Shown: in pieces, positions 9,277-18,175 of the stretch
Layout: each line of letters opens with the position of its first letter
How positions within the stretch are numbered: the first letter of the stretch is position 1
DNA from: Paenalcaligenes hermetiae
GTDB lineage: Bacteria > Pseudomonadota > Gammaproteobacteria > Burkholderiales > Burkholderiaceae_B
Assembly: GCF_039543645.1 (NCBI RefSeq)
Contig: NZ_BAABKD010000009.1
Location: 434,001-498,000 of the forward strand
Length of the DNA stretch: 64,000 nt
Reading direction: 5' to 3'
The notes under the pieces: generated by a model
What the model was told of the DNA's origin: nothing
What the model saw: the letters and a program-made list of their open reading frames with translations, nothing else
The model's database searches: none
Program-made: the position numbers and the translations under genes

Positions 9277-11055
9277 ATGATCGTATCCACTGAACTTATT
9301 CAGAACATAGACCAGTTAAGCACTAAGGAACTCGCTTGGCTATCCGGTTATTGCTGGGCCAAATCCAAAGTTGACGGACTGCAGTCTTTCAGCGCCGACC
9401 TAGATCAGGCCTCAACGGCAACGGCTACAACCACGCGTACCGTGACGATTTTATCCGCCTCCCAAACCGGCAACGCTAACCGTGTCGCCGAGCGTTTACA
9501 TGAGTCGTTGCAATCTTTACCTGTGCGCTTGCAGCATTACCGCTTGGGTGACTACAAAAACAAACAAATCACCGAAGAAGACATTGTGATTTTTGTCAGC
9601 TCCACGCAAGGCGAGGGCGAGTTCCCCGAGGAAGCCATTTCTTTTTCTAAATACCTATTCGGTAAGCGTGCTCCCAACCTAGCGCATCTTTCTTTTGCTG
9701 TGGTGGGCTTAGGTGACAGCTCCTATCCTTTGTTTTGTGAGGCAAGTAAAAAATGGGATCAACGCCTTGAGGCCTTGGGTGCGAAGCGCCTTTTACCTCG
9801 GTTGGATAACGACATCGATTATGAGGACTCGATTGCCCAATGGCAAGAACAACTGCATGCCTGCTTATCAGAGCTATTGCATAATGAAACGCCAGCTGTA
9901 TCCAACCCCGCTGTACAGATAGTACCAGCCTCAAAGACCTATGATAGAACGCGCCCTTATCTGGCTGAGCTCATTCAAAAACAAAAAATCACTGCTCGCC
10001 AAGCCAACAAAACCACCCTGCATGTAGAAATTGACTTAGGTGACTCGGGAATACAATACAGCCCAGGTGATAGTTTAGGCATACTCCCTACAAATAATAC
10101 CGATTTGGTACAGGATTTTTTAGCCCTCTTTGACTTTAAAGCCGAAGCCTTAGTACAGCTAAAGTCAGGACAATCTTTGCCCTTAATCGAAGCGTTGACG
10201 CATCATGTTGAACTGACCCAAAACAGTGTAGCTTTAGTAAAAAAATGGGCACAAATCAGTCAACACCCTGAACTAATCGCACTGGTAGAGCATCCCGAAA
10301 AAGCTCAACACTACGCGAGCGCCACCCCTTTATACGCGATGATTCAAGCTTACCCCGCCACCATTGATCCCCAACAATGGTTCGCATTTTTACGACCACT
10401 TAGCCCACGCATGTACTCCATTGCTTCCGCGCAAGCAGAGGTTGGAGCCGAGGTGCATATTACCTTAGGAGTAGTGGAGTATACGCATCAACAAAAACAC
10501 TACCGTGGTGTTTGTTCAGACTATTTATGCGCTCAATTGGAAGAAGGCGATACCCTTCCCATATTCATTGAGCCGAACCCTCGATTCCGCTTACCTCATG
10601 ATCCAAACACCCCCATTATCATGATTGGTGCCGGCACGGGGATTGCACCTTATCGCGCCTTTATGCAACAGCGCGAACAAGATCAAGCACAAGGCCGAGC
10701 ATGGCTCATTTTTGGTAATCAAAAATTCACAGATGACTTTCTGTATCAAAGCGAATGGCAACGTTGGCACCAACTAGGTTTCCTGCATAAAGCCAGTCTG
10801 GCTTGGTCGCGCCAAAACCCTCAACAAAAAGTCTACGTACAAGACAAAATCCGTGCAGAAAGCGCAGAACTCTGGCAGTGGCTCAGTCAAGGAGCCCATG
10901 TATATGTCTGTGGCAATGCCAATCAAATGGCCAAAGAGGTCGAGCAAGCGTTATTGCTTGTCATCGCACACGAAGGCCAGCTCAATAGCGAACAGTCAGA
11001 GCAGTATCTCGATGAGCTACGCGACAACGGTCGTTATCAACGTGATGTTTACTAA
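9277..11055 (+). CDS. cysJ: Sulfite reductase flavoprotein alpha subunit
   Basis: Carries electrons from NADPH through FAD and FMN to CysI. It is 592 residues. The flavodoxin domain has ILSASQTGNANRVAERL (about 60-76) and SSTQGEGEFPEEA. The connecting and FAD domain has PRMYSIASAQAEVG, with the RxYS flavin-binding motif, and the NADPH domain has MIGAGTGIAPYRAFMQQRE. The C-terminus ends in the expected GRYQRDVY. cysI starts 9 nt downstream, so the two subunits are co-translated. Confidence 0.95.
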   Translation: MIVSTELIQNIDQLSTKELAWLSGYCWAKSKVDGLQSFSADLDQASTATATTTRTVTILSASQTGNANRVAERLHESLQSLPVRLQHYRLGDYKNKQITEEDIVIFVSSTQGEGEFPEEAISFSKYLFGKRAPNLAHLSFAVVGLGDSSYPLFCEASKKWDQRLEALGAKRLLPRLDNDIDYEDSIAQWQEQLHACLSELLHNETPAVSNPAVQIVPASKTYDRTRPYLAELIQKQKITARQANKTTLHVEIDLGDSGIQYSPGDSLGILPTNNTDLVQDFLALFDFKAEALVQLKSGQSLPLIEALTHHVELTQNSVALVKKWAQISQHPELIALVEHPEKAQHYASATPLYAMIQAYPATIDPQQWFAFLRPLSPRMYSIASAQAEVGAEVHITLGVVEYTHQQKHYRGVCSDYLCAQLEEGDTLPIFIEPNPRFRLPHDPNTPIIMIGAGTGIAPYRAFMQQREQDQAQGRAWLIFGNQKFTDDFLYQSEWQRWHQLGFLHKASLAWSRQNPQQKVYVQDKIRAESAELWQWLSQGAHVYVCGNANQMAKEVEQALLLVIAHEGQLNSEQSEQYLDELRDNGRYQRDVY

Positions 11056-11064
11056 GAGTCCATT

Positions 11065-12783
11065 ATGAGTCAATCTTTTTCTTCTTCTGAGTCCACGCTA
11101 CCGTTATCCGATAACGAACGCCTTAAAAAACAAAGTCGCCATTTACGTGGCACCATTGTCGAGGATTTAAACAATGAATTAACAGGCGGCTTTACTGGTG
11201 ATAATTTTCAGCTCATTCGCTTTCACGGCATGTATGAGCAAGATGACCGCGACCTACGTGTCGAGCGCCTAGAGCAAAAACTTGAACCGCTGAAAAACGT
11301 GATGCTCCGCTGTCGCTTACCTGGCGGTATCATCACCCCAAAGCAATGGTTAGGCATTGATCGTTTTGCAAGTGAGCATACGCTTTATGGCAGTATTCGT
11401 CTCACGAACCGTCAAACCTTTCAATTTCATGGTGTGCTTAAAGATGATATTAAGCCCATGCATCAATGGCTCCACCATTTAGGGCTGGATTCTATCGCAA
11501 CAGCTGGCGATGTGAACCGCAACGTACTCTGCACTTCTAACCCTGTCGAATCCGAGCTGCATCAGCAAGCGTATGAGTGGGCAAAAAAAATCTCTGAACA
11601 CTTGCTTCCTAAAACCCGAGCCTATGCAGAAATTTGGCTTGATGGCGAGAAACTTCATAGCACAGAAGACGAGGTCGAGCCGATTTTAGGGGATACTTAT
11701 TTACCCCGTAAATTCAAAACCTGCGTGGTTATCCCCCCACAAAACGATGTGGATTTACATGCCAATGACTTAGCTTTTGTAGCTATCGCTGAAAATGGCC
11801 AGCTGGTTGGCTTCAACGTCTTAGTAGGAGGCGGCTTGTCCATGGAACATGGCAATACCGCTACCTATCCAAATACGGCAAAAGAACTCGGCTTTATCCC
11901 ACTATCCCATACGCTTGAAGCGGCGGCCGCCGTTGTCACCACCCAAAGAGACTGGGGTAACCGTCACGACCGTAAAGCAGCAAAAACACGCTATACCCTA
12001 GAGCGCGTTGGCTTAGACACCTTCAAAGCCGAAGTAGAGCGCCGCATGGGGATCGCTTTTGCGCCGATCCGCCCTTATCAATTTACCGAGCGTGGTGACA
12101 AAATCGGCTGGCTACAAGGCAGCGATGGGCTGTGGCACCTGACGTTGTTTATTGAAAATGGACGACTGCTCGATTACCCTGATCGTCCTCTTAAAACCGG
12201 CGTGGCCGCCATTGCTTCCATGCACCAAGGTGATTTTAGACTCACAGCCAACCAAAACCTGATTGTGGCCAATGTTGCCCCAGAAAATAAAGCCACCATC
12301 GAAGCCATTGCCCGCGCTCATGGCTTAATGGATGATCGCATCAGCCCGCAACGCCAACAATCAATGGCCTGTGTATCTTTTCCGACCTGCCCGTTGGCTA
12401 TGGCCGAAGCGGAACGCTTACTTCCTGCTTTTATTGATGACATCGATGCCCTATTAGCCAAGAATGGTTTAGCCAAGGAATCTATTGTGTTACGCATTAC
12501 AGGCTGTCCTAATGGATGTGGGCGCGCCATGTTAGCGGAAGTCGGCTTAGTCGGTAAAGCAATCGGACGCTATAACTTGCATTTAGGCGGCAACCGCATT
12601 GGCACACGCATCCCTCGTCTATATAAAGAAAATATCACTACCGCTGAAATTTTGACCATTTTAGCGCCACTCATTGAACGATGGGCGCACGAGCGCCAAG
12701 ATCAGGAGTGTTTTGGTGACTTTGTGGTACGCACGGGGGTCGTTACTCCAGTACAAGACGCCCCCAGAGACTTTTATGCTTAA
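11065..12783 (+). CDS. cysI: Sulfite reductase hemoprotein beta subunit
   Basis: Siroheme/[4Fe-4S] subunit that performs the six-electron reduction of sulfite to sulfide. It is 572 residues. The cluster and siroheme ligands are in CVSFPTCPLAMAEAER (about 432-447) and TGCPNGCGRAM (about 476-486). N-terminal blocks LTGGFTGDNFQLIRFHG and IRLTNRQTFQFHG are typical. It is the last gene of the operon and a strong terminator follows 15 nt after the stop. Its cofactor is made by CysG encoded at the other end of the locus. Confidence 0.96.
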   Translation: MSQSFSSSESTLPLSDNERLKKQSRHLRGTIVEDLNNELTGGFTGDNFQLIRFHGMYEQDDRDLRVERLEQKLEPLKNVMLRCRLPGGIITPKQWLGIDRFASEHTLYGSIRLTNRQTFQFHGVLKDDIKPMHQWLHHLGLDSIATAGDVNRNVLCTSNPVESELHQQAYEWAKKISEHLLPKTRAYAEIWLDGEKLHSTEDEVEPILGDTYLPRKFKTCVVIPPQNDVDLHANDLAFVAIAENGQLVGFNVLVGGGLSMEHGNTATYPNTAKELGFIPLSHTLEAAAAVVTTQRDWGNRHDRKAAKTRYTLERVGLDTFKAEVERRMGIAFAPIRPYQFTERGDKIGWLQGSDGLWHLTLFIENGRLLDYPDRPLKTGVAAIASMHQGDFRLTANQNLIVANVAPENKATIEAIARAHGLMDDRISPQRQQSMACVSFPTCPLAMAEAERLLPAFIDDIDALLAKNGLAKESIVLRITGCPNGCGRAMLAEVGLVGKAIGRYNLHLGGNRIGTRIPRLYKENITTAEILTILAPLIERWAHERQDQECFGDFVVRTGVVTPVQDAPRDFYA

Positions 12784-12798
12784 CCCCCTTGGGTTCCC

Positions 12799-12821
12799 GA
12801 GCAGCTCCGGCTGCTCTTTTT
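12799..12821 (+). terminator. Rho-independent terminator of the cys operon
   Basis: GAGCAGC-TCCG-GCTGCTC stem-loop followed by TTTTT, 15 nt after the cysI stop. Its T tract overlaps the stop codon of the convergent phnP-like gene. Confidence 0.9.
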
Positions 12822-13575
12822 AGTTCAGCACCATATTATCTTGTGCAATATGCACATAATCCGGCAACGTGTGTCCATGCTGCATCAGCCAGTTGTCTAG
12901 CTCATGTCCAATATGAGTAAAAAAAAGACGACGTATAGAAAGCGACGCATACATTGCTAATGCTGTATTCACGTCATTGTGATTGCGATGTGGCTGAGCC
13001 CGAGGCGCAAAAGAGCAATCCACAATACAGTCATCCAACACCAGTTGGGATAAAAACTGTTGGGTGGCGGTGGGCAAGCCCACTGTATCGGTTAAATAAG
13101 CCAAGGTTTTATCAGGGCTTTGAATCACATAACCAAAACAAGGGCGTGAATGGTTCAACGGCACTGCTGTGATGCGTAGCGACGCAATCTGACGGGTTTC
13201 AAAAGGCTGCCACGTTGCCGAAAAATCCAAAATACCAGGGTGCTTATATAAATCCGCAAAACCCACTGGATCCTCTGGTCCCCAGACGGGTATGGTTATA
13301 CCCAGCCCCCAGCGCAGGGTCAATAACCCCTGGGCATGATCCGCATGATAATGGGTTTGTAATATTCCCGCTAAACTAGGCGGGGGAAATAACTCCCTCA
13401 AATCCGTTCGGCCACTATCAATCAGCCATTTTTTGTCATCGATCGTTAACATAGCGCTGCTGGGGCGGCGTCGGAAAGAAACCTGCGCACGCGCGCGTGT
13501 GCATGCCGCGCATGAACAGTTATACACGGGCACCTGTGCTGAATCGCCAGTTCCTAAAAAAGTAAAACTAAACAT
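12820..13575 (-). CDS. phnP: PhnP-like MBL-fold phosphodiesterase
   Basis: Metallo-beta-lactamase-fold hydrolase of 251 residues, the length of PhnP (phosphoribosyl 1,2-cyclic phosphate phosphodiesterase, the last step of C-P lyase phosphonate use). FLGTGDSAQVPVYNCSCAACTRA at the N-terminus shows the Cys cluster that binds the structural zinc in PhnP. The metal motif THYHADHAQGL is near residue 80, and later ligands appear as LTDTVG, DCSF and THIGHE. The start MFSFTFLGTG at 13575 is preferred to the longer frame. No other phn genes are visible, so the role could also be a general cyclic-phosphodiesterase one. Confidence 0.78.
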   Translation of the reverse strand: MFSFTFLGTGDSAQVPVYNCSCAACTRARAQVSFRRRPSSAMLTIDDKKWLIDSGRTDLRELFPPPSLAGILQTHYHADHAQGLLTLRWGLGITIPVWGPEDPVGFADLYKHPGILDFSATWQPFETRQIASLRITAVPLNHSRPCFGYVIQSPDKTLAYLTDTVGLPTATQQFLSQLVLDDCIVDCSFAPRAQPHRNHNDVNTALAMYASLSIRRLFFTHIGHELDNWLMQHGHTLPDYVHIAQDNMVLN

Positions 13576-13680
13576 ATATCCATGCGCCTTATCACGTAGT
13601 GATTCCTTATAACTTGAAACTAGACTAGTTCCTAGGATAACCAACATCCATTATGCAAAAACATAGCACTGCGTAATGAA

Positions 13681-13714
13681 AAAAGCCGCTCATTTATACA
13701 AAGAGCGGCTTTTT
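13681..13714. terminator. Bidirectional terminator between phnP-like and parvulin genes
   Basis: AAAAGCCGCTC and GAGCGGCTTTTT form a stem with A and T tracts on both sides, so it can act in either direction. It lies 19 nt past the parvulin stop on the minus strand. Confidence 0.85.
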
Positions 13715-13732
13715 ATAAACCATGATCTTGGC

Positions 13733-14014
13733 TTAGTCATTCCGACCGGTCACTAAAACCAAGTGATAACCAAACTGCGTTTTCACAGGGCCTTGGACCT
13801 CGCCTACTGGGGCGCTAAATACCACCTGATCAAACTCGGGCACCATTTGACCACGACCAAATGTGCCTAATGCACCACCTTGTTGAGAAGAAGGGCAGCT
13901 TGAGTTTTCACGGGCAAGCTGAGCAAAATCAGCACCATTTTCAATCGCTGTTTTTAACTCTAGAGCTTGGGCTTCAGTGTTAACCAAAATATGACTTGCA
14001 GAGGCTTGTTGCAT
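13733..14014 (-). CDS. ppiC: PpiC-type parvulin peptidyl-prolyl isomerase
   Basis: Small single-domain cytosolic parvulin of 93 residues. It has the full fold signature: ASHILVNTEAQA at the start, FAQLARENSSCPSSQQGGALG in the middle, FGRGQMVPEFDQVVFSAPVGE, and the C-terminal TQFGYHLVLV. There is no signal peptide or SurA-like extension. It catalyses prolyl bond isomerisation; clients are unknown. It is monocistronic with its own terminator. The AGGAGC-like site upstream of the ATG supports the start. Confidence 0.9.
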   Translation of the reverse strand: MQQASASHILVNTEAQALELKTAIENGADFAQLARENSSCPSSQQGGALGTFGRGQMVPEFDQVVFSAPVGEVQGPVKTQFGYHLVLVTGRND

Positions 14015-14123
14015 GGAACGCTCCTTTTAAAAGTGATCTGTAAGCTTAACGTAGATTCGGTATTCATTTCTACCCATTCGATCTGTTTTACCCCTTTCCG
14101 TATTACAACACCAGCACGTTTGG

Positions 14124-14325
14124 AGCTGTAAACGATACTTTCCAGCACTCAACCAACCCTAATGTACGACTGATACTGCGCACCCTATACAACAATAAAG
14201 CGGTGCATGCCGAACTCAGCAAGCACCGCTTTCACGAATTAGGACTACACGTAGGCAGCCAAGCATGGCTTAAACCAATATCCAGTCGTCTATTCTTTAA
14301 GCAAGACGAGCCCATCCTCACGTAA
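14124..14325 (+). pseudogene. Remnant of a CysA/ModC-like TOBE C-terminal domain
   Basis: In one plus-strand frame the bases from about 14124 to the stop at 14323-14325 read as a TOBE-like tail: AVHAELSKHRFHELGLHVGS, then QAWLKPISSRLFFKQDEPI. This is the pattern found at the C-terminus of sulfate/molybdate ABC ATPases such as CysA. No start codon, Walker motifs or other ABC parts are present upstream. Next to a cys operon, a decayed cysA is the natural reading, but this is inference. The inverted repeat AAAGCGGTGC/GCACCGCTTT (14197-14232) lies inside it. The 3' end overlaps the MFS gene on the other strand. Confidence 0.5.
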
Positions 14326-15666
14326 TGGGCCACGTGCTTCTCGTTGCTGCGCTAAAAAACCTTGCAAAAATAGCGCTGCTACCAACAGAGTACCCGCGTA
14401 TAACCAATATAGGCTCGCCACGGACCAGTTCGCTTGCAGCAAATGCCCAGCGACAACGGGCGATGCCATTCCCCCTAAACGGGCAAAGGCCAAGACTATT
14501 CCAACCCCAGAGCTACGTGTGGCCGCTTCAAAGCTTTGAGGAGCGGTGGCATATAAGCCCGCAATAGAGCCATTGATTAAAAAACCAATCGCCACCCCTA
14601 GCAAAATAGCAATGGGCAAAGACCATCCGGTAGCAGGTATGACCACACAAAGCGCCACCGCACCCAATACCATTAATGACTGCGCTACGCGTTGTAATTG
14701 CCACCGACTCGCTAAAACCCCTAAAGCTAATGCGCCAAGCATACCGCCCACATGCAAAAGCACACCTCCGGCCACCCCTTTTTCAGCGGATAGCCCGGCT
14801 TGCTCCAGTAGTTTTGGGGTCCAGCTTGTTACAAAATAAAAGCTGAACATCAAAGTAAAAAAGCTCCCGCCTAACAACCATGTGCGCACGGCTCCCGGCG
14901 CCCATAATAGCTGCAATGCCTGCAATGCACTAGGCTTGGGCCTTACAGTGGTCTGTATTTCCACAGAAAAATGACCATGCCCCATGCGCTGCAATAATTG
15001 CTGCGCACGTTGCACATCCCCTTTTTTCCGACCTTGGAGCAATTGATCCAACGACTCAGGCAAACCCAATGCCACTAATACGGCCGCACCCCACGTCAGA
15101 AACCCACCCCAAACGAACACATGTTGCCACGCCCCTCGCTTAAGCAAATAGGCCGCTAGCATCCCACCTAGGGTCGCTCCCAGCGCAAAACCCACCGACT
15201 GCAAACCAATTGCTAGGGCACGCCAACGCGCATTTGCATACTCACTCGTTAACACATTGGCATTCACAATGCTACAACCAATGCCTACACCGGTCAGCAA
15301 GCGAAGCATGCCTAGCGTCCATGGATCTTGTACCCACTCCGTGGCCACCATAAAGGCGCCGGCTGCCGCCAGACTCCCTAGCACCATGGGGCGCCGCCCC
15401 CAACGATCCGAAAGCGGCGTCAAAAACACAGAACCCAAGGTCATACCAATAATGCCAGCGGATAATAACCACCCCAAAACCACGGGATTCAAGTCCCAAT
15501 CGCTGGCCACCGCTGAGGCAGTAAAAGCCATCACCAACACATCAATGCCGTCTATCGCATTGATTAAAAAGCATAAAGCGATGGCTCGCCACTGCAAACG
15601 CCCCATCGATGCGGTATCTAAGCGTTGACGCAGGCTAAGGTCAGAAGCAAAAGCCGTCTTGCTCAT
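14290..15666 (-). CDS. MFS transporter, aromatic acid:H+ symporter (AAHS) type
   Basis: Inner-membrane transporter of 458 residues with 12 predicted helices. The first helix holds NAIDGIDVLVMAFTA, the D-G-D pattern of the AAHS subgroup, and the loop 2-3 signature is LSDRWGRRPMVLG. A second GR-type signature is less clear. AAHS members import aromatic or related carboxylates with protons; the substrate here is unknown. The ATG at 15666 overlaps the stop of the MetE-like gene by 4 bp, so they are co-transcribed and possibly functionally linked. Confidence 0.83.
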   Translation of the reverse strand: MSKTAFASDLSLRQRLDTASMGRLQWRAIALCFLINAIDGIDVLVMAFTASAVASDWDLNPVVLGWLLSAGIIGMTLGSVFLTPLSDRWGRRPMVLGSLAAAGAFMVATEWVQDPWTLGMLRLLTGVGIGCSIVNANVLTSEYANARWRALAIGLQSVGFALGATLGGMLAAYLLKRGAWQHVFVWGGFLTWGAAVLVALGLPESLDQLLQGRKKGDVQRAQQLLQRMGHGHFSVEIQTTVRPKPSALQALQLLWAPGAVRTWLLGGSFFTLMFSFYFVTSWTPKLLEQAGLSAEKGVAGGVLLHVGGMLGALALGVLASRWQLQRVAQSLMVLGAVALCVVIPATGWSLPIAILLGVAIGFLINGSIAGLYATAPQSFEAATRSSGVGIVLAFARLGGMASPVVAGHLLQANWSVASLYWLYAGTLLVAALFLQGFLAQQREARGPLREDGLVLLKE

Positions 15667-16793
15667 AGCGCCTGCTGTGGCTCACCCCACACCTCGCGTG
15701 CAATCTCCACCACAAAACGCAGTTTTGCTTCTTGTTCGGCTTCACTGATGTTATTACCCTCTTCGGTAGAAGAAAATCCACACTGTGGGCTTAAACATAA
15801 CTGCTCCAACGGCACATATTGTGCAGCCTCCTGGATACGAGCTTTAATGAGCGCTTTGTCTTCTAATTCACCCGTCTTCGTCGTCACCAAACCTAAAACC
15901 ACTTGCTGATGACCTGGCTTAATAAAGCGCAAGGGCCGAAAATCTCCCGAACGATCGTTATCATATTCTAAGAAAAAAGCGTCCACATTCACTGAGCCAA
16001 ACAGCAACTCAGCAACAGGCTCGTAGCCCCCCGAAGAAATCCATGTCGAACGGAAATTACCCCGACACACATGCAACCCCACCACTAAATCTTCTGGCTT
16101 GCCCTCTAGGACTCGATTTAGTACATCGGCATACGTTTTAGCGAGCACGTCGGGATCATCCCCCCGCTCTCGCACGAGCTGCTTTTGCTCTTCAGAACAT
16201 AAATAACCCCATACCGTGTCATCTAATTGCAGATAACGACAGCCCGCTGCATAAAAAGCCGCTAACGCGTCTCTATAGGTCTGCACCAAGTCATCAAAAA
16301 AATCGTCCAAATTTGGATAAATATCAGGGCTGACCACATCTCGCCCACCACGAAAATGCAGCACACTGGGGCTTGGAATCGTCATCTTTGGCGTCGCGCC
16401 CGTCTGTAAAGACTGCAAAAACGCAAAATCTTGCAACATGGGGTGATCCCCAAACCGTACCTTGCCGGTGACCCGTACATTATGCGATTTTGTCTGCACC
16501 CCAGAGAATTGAATGCCTTCTTGTGTGTCATAACGCTCTACACCCTCTAGGCCATCAAAAAAATCAAAGTGCCACCATGTACGTCTAAACTCTCCGTCTG
16601 TCACCACTTGCAAACCACAAGCACATTGACGCTCTACGGAATAACGGATGGCTTTGTCTTCCTCTGCCCGTAATGCTTGCGCCGACATCATCCCTTTCTC
16701 AAAATCATGACGCGCTTTTTTAAGCGCTGCCGGGCGCAAATAACTACCAACAACATCCGCACGAAAAGGGGGCAAAGACCGAAACAAAGACAT
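15663..16793 (-). CDS. MetE C-terminal-like methyltransferase (YxjG/YxjH type)
   Basis: Cobalamin-independent methionine synthase-like protein of 376 residues, about half the size of MetE, corresponding to the catalytic C-terminal barrel. Zinc ligands are visible as HVC in GLHVCRGNFR and the later Cys in LSPQCGFSS. The N-terminus PPFRADVVGSYLRP and TDGEFRRTWWHFDF are typical of the YxjG/YxjH group, which are thought to methylate homocysteine or use other thiol/selenol substrates. It is the first gene of a two-gene unit with an MFS transporter. A hairpin with a T tract and a MetR-like box lie upstream. Confidence 0.82.
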   Translation of the reverse strand: MSLFRSLPPFRADVVGSYLRPAALKKARHDFEKGMMSAQALRAEEDKAIRYSVERQCACGLQVVTDGEFRRTWWHFDFFDGLEGVERYDTQEGIQFSGVQTKSHNVRVTGKVRFGDHPMLQDFAFLQSLQTGATPKMTIPSPSVLHFRGGRDVVSPDIYPNLDDFFDDLVQTYRDALAAFYAAGCRYLQLDDTVWGYLCSEEQKQLVRERGDDPDVLAKTYADVLNRVLEGKPEDLVVGLHVCRGNFRSTWISSGGYEPVAELLFGSVNVDAFFLEYDNDRSGDFRPLRFIKPGHQQVVLGLVTTKTGELEDKALIKARIQEAAQYVPLEQLCLSPQCGFSSTEEGNNISEAEQEAKLRFVVEIAREVWGEPQQAL

Positions 16794-16800
16794 GTAAAAC

Positions 16801-16835
16801 CTCTAAAAAAAACATCGCCATGCCGCAGCATGGCG
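16801..16835 (-). promoter_or_regulatory. Hairpin plus U-tract in the leader of the MetE-like gene
   Basis: On the minus strand CGCCATGC-TGCG-GCATGGCG forms an eight-pair stem, and GATG plus eight T follow, only about 10 nt before the AGAGG ribosome site of the gene at 16793. This looks like an intrinsic terminator placed inside the leader, so it could be an attenuator. No known riboswitch aptamer was recognised upstream. Confidence 0.45.
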
Positions 16836-17128
16836 TAAACATCGAAGATCTCCATCATAGGCGGTTTAGAGGTTAAAGATGGCGATACTTTCTCAAAACA
16901 ACATGAGTTATTTTCATGTTATGTCTTTATATAAACTAATTACATGCTTATAACCCCCATCATTCTGAAAATTTCTCAACAAAACGTATTTTTTGTAAAC
17001 AACCTCGCATCATTACTTTTTTAGCTGGTCATAACTAGTACGACTCTGACTACTGTAATAAAGCCATAGAGTCTTATCCTGCCACCGCCCCAGCTGAATA
17101 CCGGCCTGAAGATAAATTTAAGCCTAAA
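16836..17128. other. Intergenic region, MetE-like leader to DUF5710 gene
   Basis: AT-rich. Apart from the MetR-like box, the plus strand from about 17033 to 17154 has a short open stretch ending in a Pro-rich sequence (SYPATAPAEYRPEDKFKP) with a stop at 17152-17154. It has no start or ribosome site and may be the tail of a lost gene. Confidence 0.3.
16904..16916. promoter_or_regulatory. MetR-like box
   Basis: TGAG-TTATT-TTCA matches the MetR consensus TGAA-N5-TTCA with one mismatch, and lies inside a longer palindrome (AACATGA at 16900-16906, TCATGTT at 16914-16920). It is about 110 bp upstream of the MetE-like start codon, a usual place for MetR activation. Confidence 0.5.
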
Positions 17129-17782
17129 TTAGAAAAATTCAATTATCCTCATTGACTCATAAAAATAATCTTCCGAGTGAAAACCCAAATCACAATTACC
17201 CATAAATGGAGAATCTACTGGATAAATACTTATACGCTGGGCATCCCACTGATCAATTGGAAAAAAAGCGCCCCCAGGTTCATTATGCAAATAGAAATCT
17301 CCTTGTGTTGCATTACAATGCTCACAATGATTCATATAATAGCGAACACCGGCTTTTTTACTGTAAGCAATACTATATTTTTTCGTCAGTTTTTGCATAT
17401 GACTTATTACTGAAACTGCTAAGCCATCGACCATTGAAGTAATACTAAAACCACCTGGGGAAGTCCAATAACCAATATCCTCATCCTCACTCTCATAATA
17501 TTCATATTCAGGCGGGAGTAAAAAAGAAAAAACTGAAGTTATTTCTTTACAACGCCAACACCCTGTCTGCGACTTAATAATAAAGTAATGTGGTGCTCTA
17601 ACTGAATACTCTGGGGAGTCTAAATTAGATATTGGCTGCGATTGCGGCAACCAGCACATAAATGGATCTAGATTCATTTCAGTAGATATATACCAAGTTT
17701 TTTGAACAGGATCCCAGCGAGCCCCTAATGCTTTAGCCTCATCCTTCTGAGAAAATGGCACTTGTAAATTTATACGAGTCAT
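17129..17782 (-). CDS. DUF5710 domain protein, probable zinc binder
   Basis: Protein of 217 residues, function unknown. Residues 3-30 (INLQVPFSQKDEAKALGARW, followed by DPVQKTWYI) are the DUF5710 motif, a short domain common in accessory and plasmid genes. Two CxxC pairs, CWRC near residue 80 and CEHC near 157, suggest one zinc site. The start at 17782 (MTRINLQ) is chosen because homology begins there. The left end of an IS3-family element lies only 17 bp upstream of it, so the native promoter may have been displaced. Low GC compared with the cys region. Confidence 0.6.
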   Translation of the reverse strand: MTRINLQVPFSQKDEAKALGARWDPVQKTWYISTEMNLDPFMCWLPQSQPISNLDSPEYSVRAPHYFIIKSQTGCWRCKEITSVFSFLLPPEYEYYESEDEDIGYWTSPGGFSITSMVDGLAVSVISHMQKLTKKYSIAYSKKAGVRYYMNHCEHCNATQGDFYLHNEPGGAFFPIDQWDAQRISIYPVDSPFMGNCDLGFHSEDYFYESMRIIEFF

Positions 17783-17876
17783 CCTACAGCTCCTATAATT
17801 GAATCGTAGACTTACCCTAAAAAGGCACAAGCCAAAACCAGAGATTTCTGCCATGATTCTTTACATGGAGGAAATC

Positions 17877-18140
17877 ATGAAACGATCTAAATTTACCGAA
17901 GCCCAAATCGTTAGCATTTTAAAACTGGCTGAACAAGGGGCTAAAGTGACCGATATCTGTCGTGAGCACGGTATCAGTAGTGCCACGTATTACCAATGGA
18001 AAAGCAAATACGGCGGTTTAGAGGCATCTGACCTAAAACGGTTACGCGATATTGAGGCAGAAAATGCGAAGTTGAAAAAGATGTATGCTGAGCTCGCCTT
18101 GGAAAATGCGGCGATCAAGGATTTACTGGGAAAGCTTTAA
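17877..18140 (+). CDS. IS3-family transposase OrfA
   Basis: Helix-turn-helix protein of 87 residues. It starts MKRSKFTEAQIVSILKLAEQ and carries DICREHGISSATYYQWKSKY, the DNA-binding helix pair, then a leucine-zipper-like helix ending AAIKDLLGKL. The GGAGG site lies 5 nt before the ATG at 17877. The GGGAAAG stretch just before the stop is a probable site for the -1 frameshift that yields the OrfAB transposase. Confidence 0.9.
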   Translation: MKRSKFTEAQIVSILKLAEQGAKVTDICREHGISSATYYQWKSKYGGLEASDLKRLRDIEAENAKLKKMYAELALENAAIKDLLGKL

Positions 18141-18175
18141 CGCCGGAGCGACGACGAGAAGCGGCACAGCACCTA

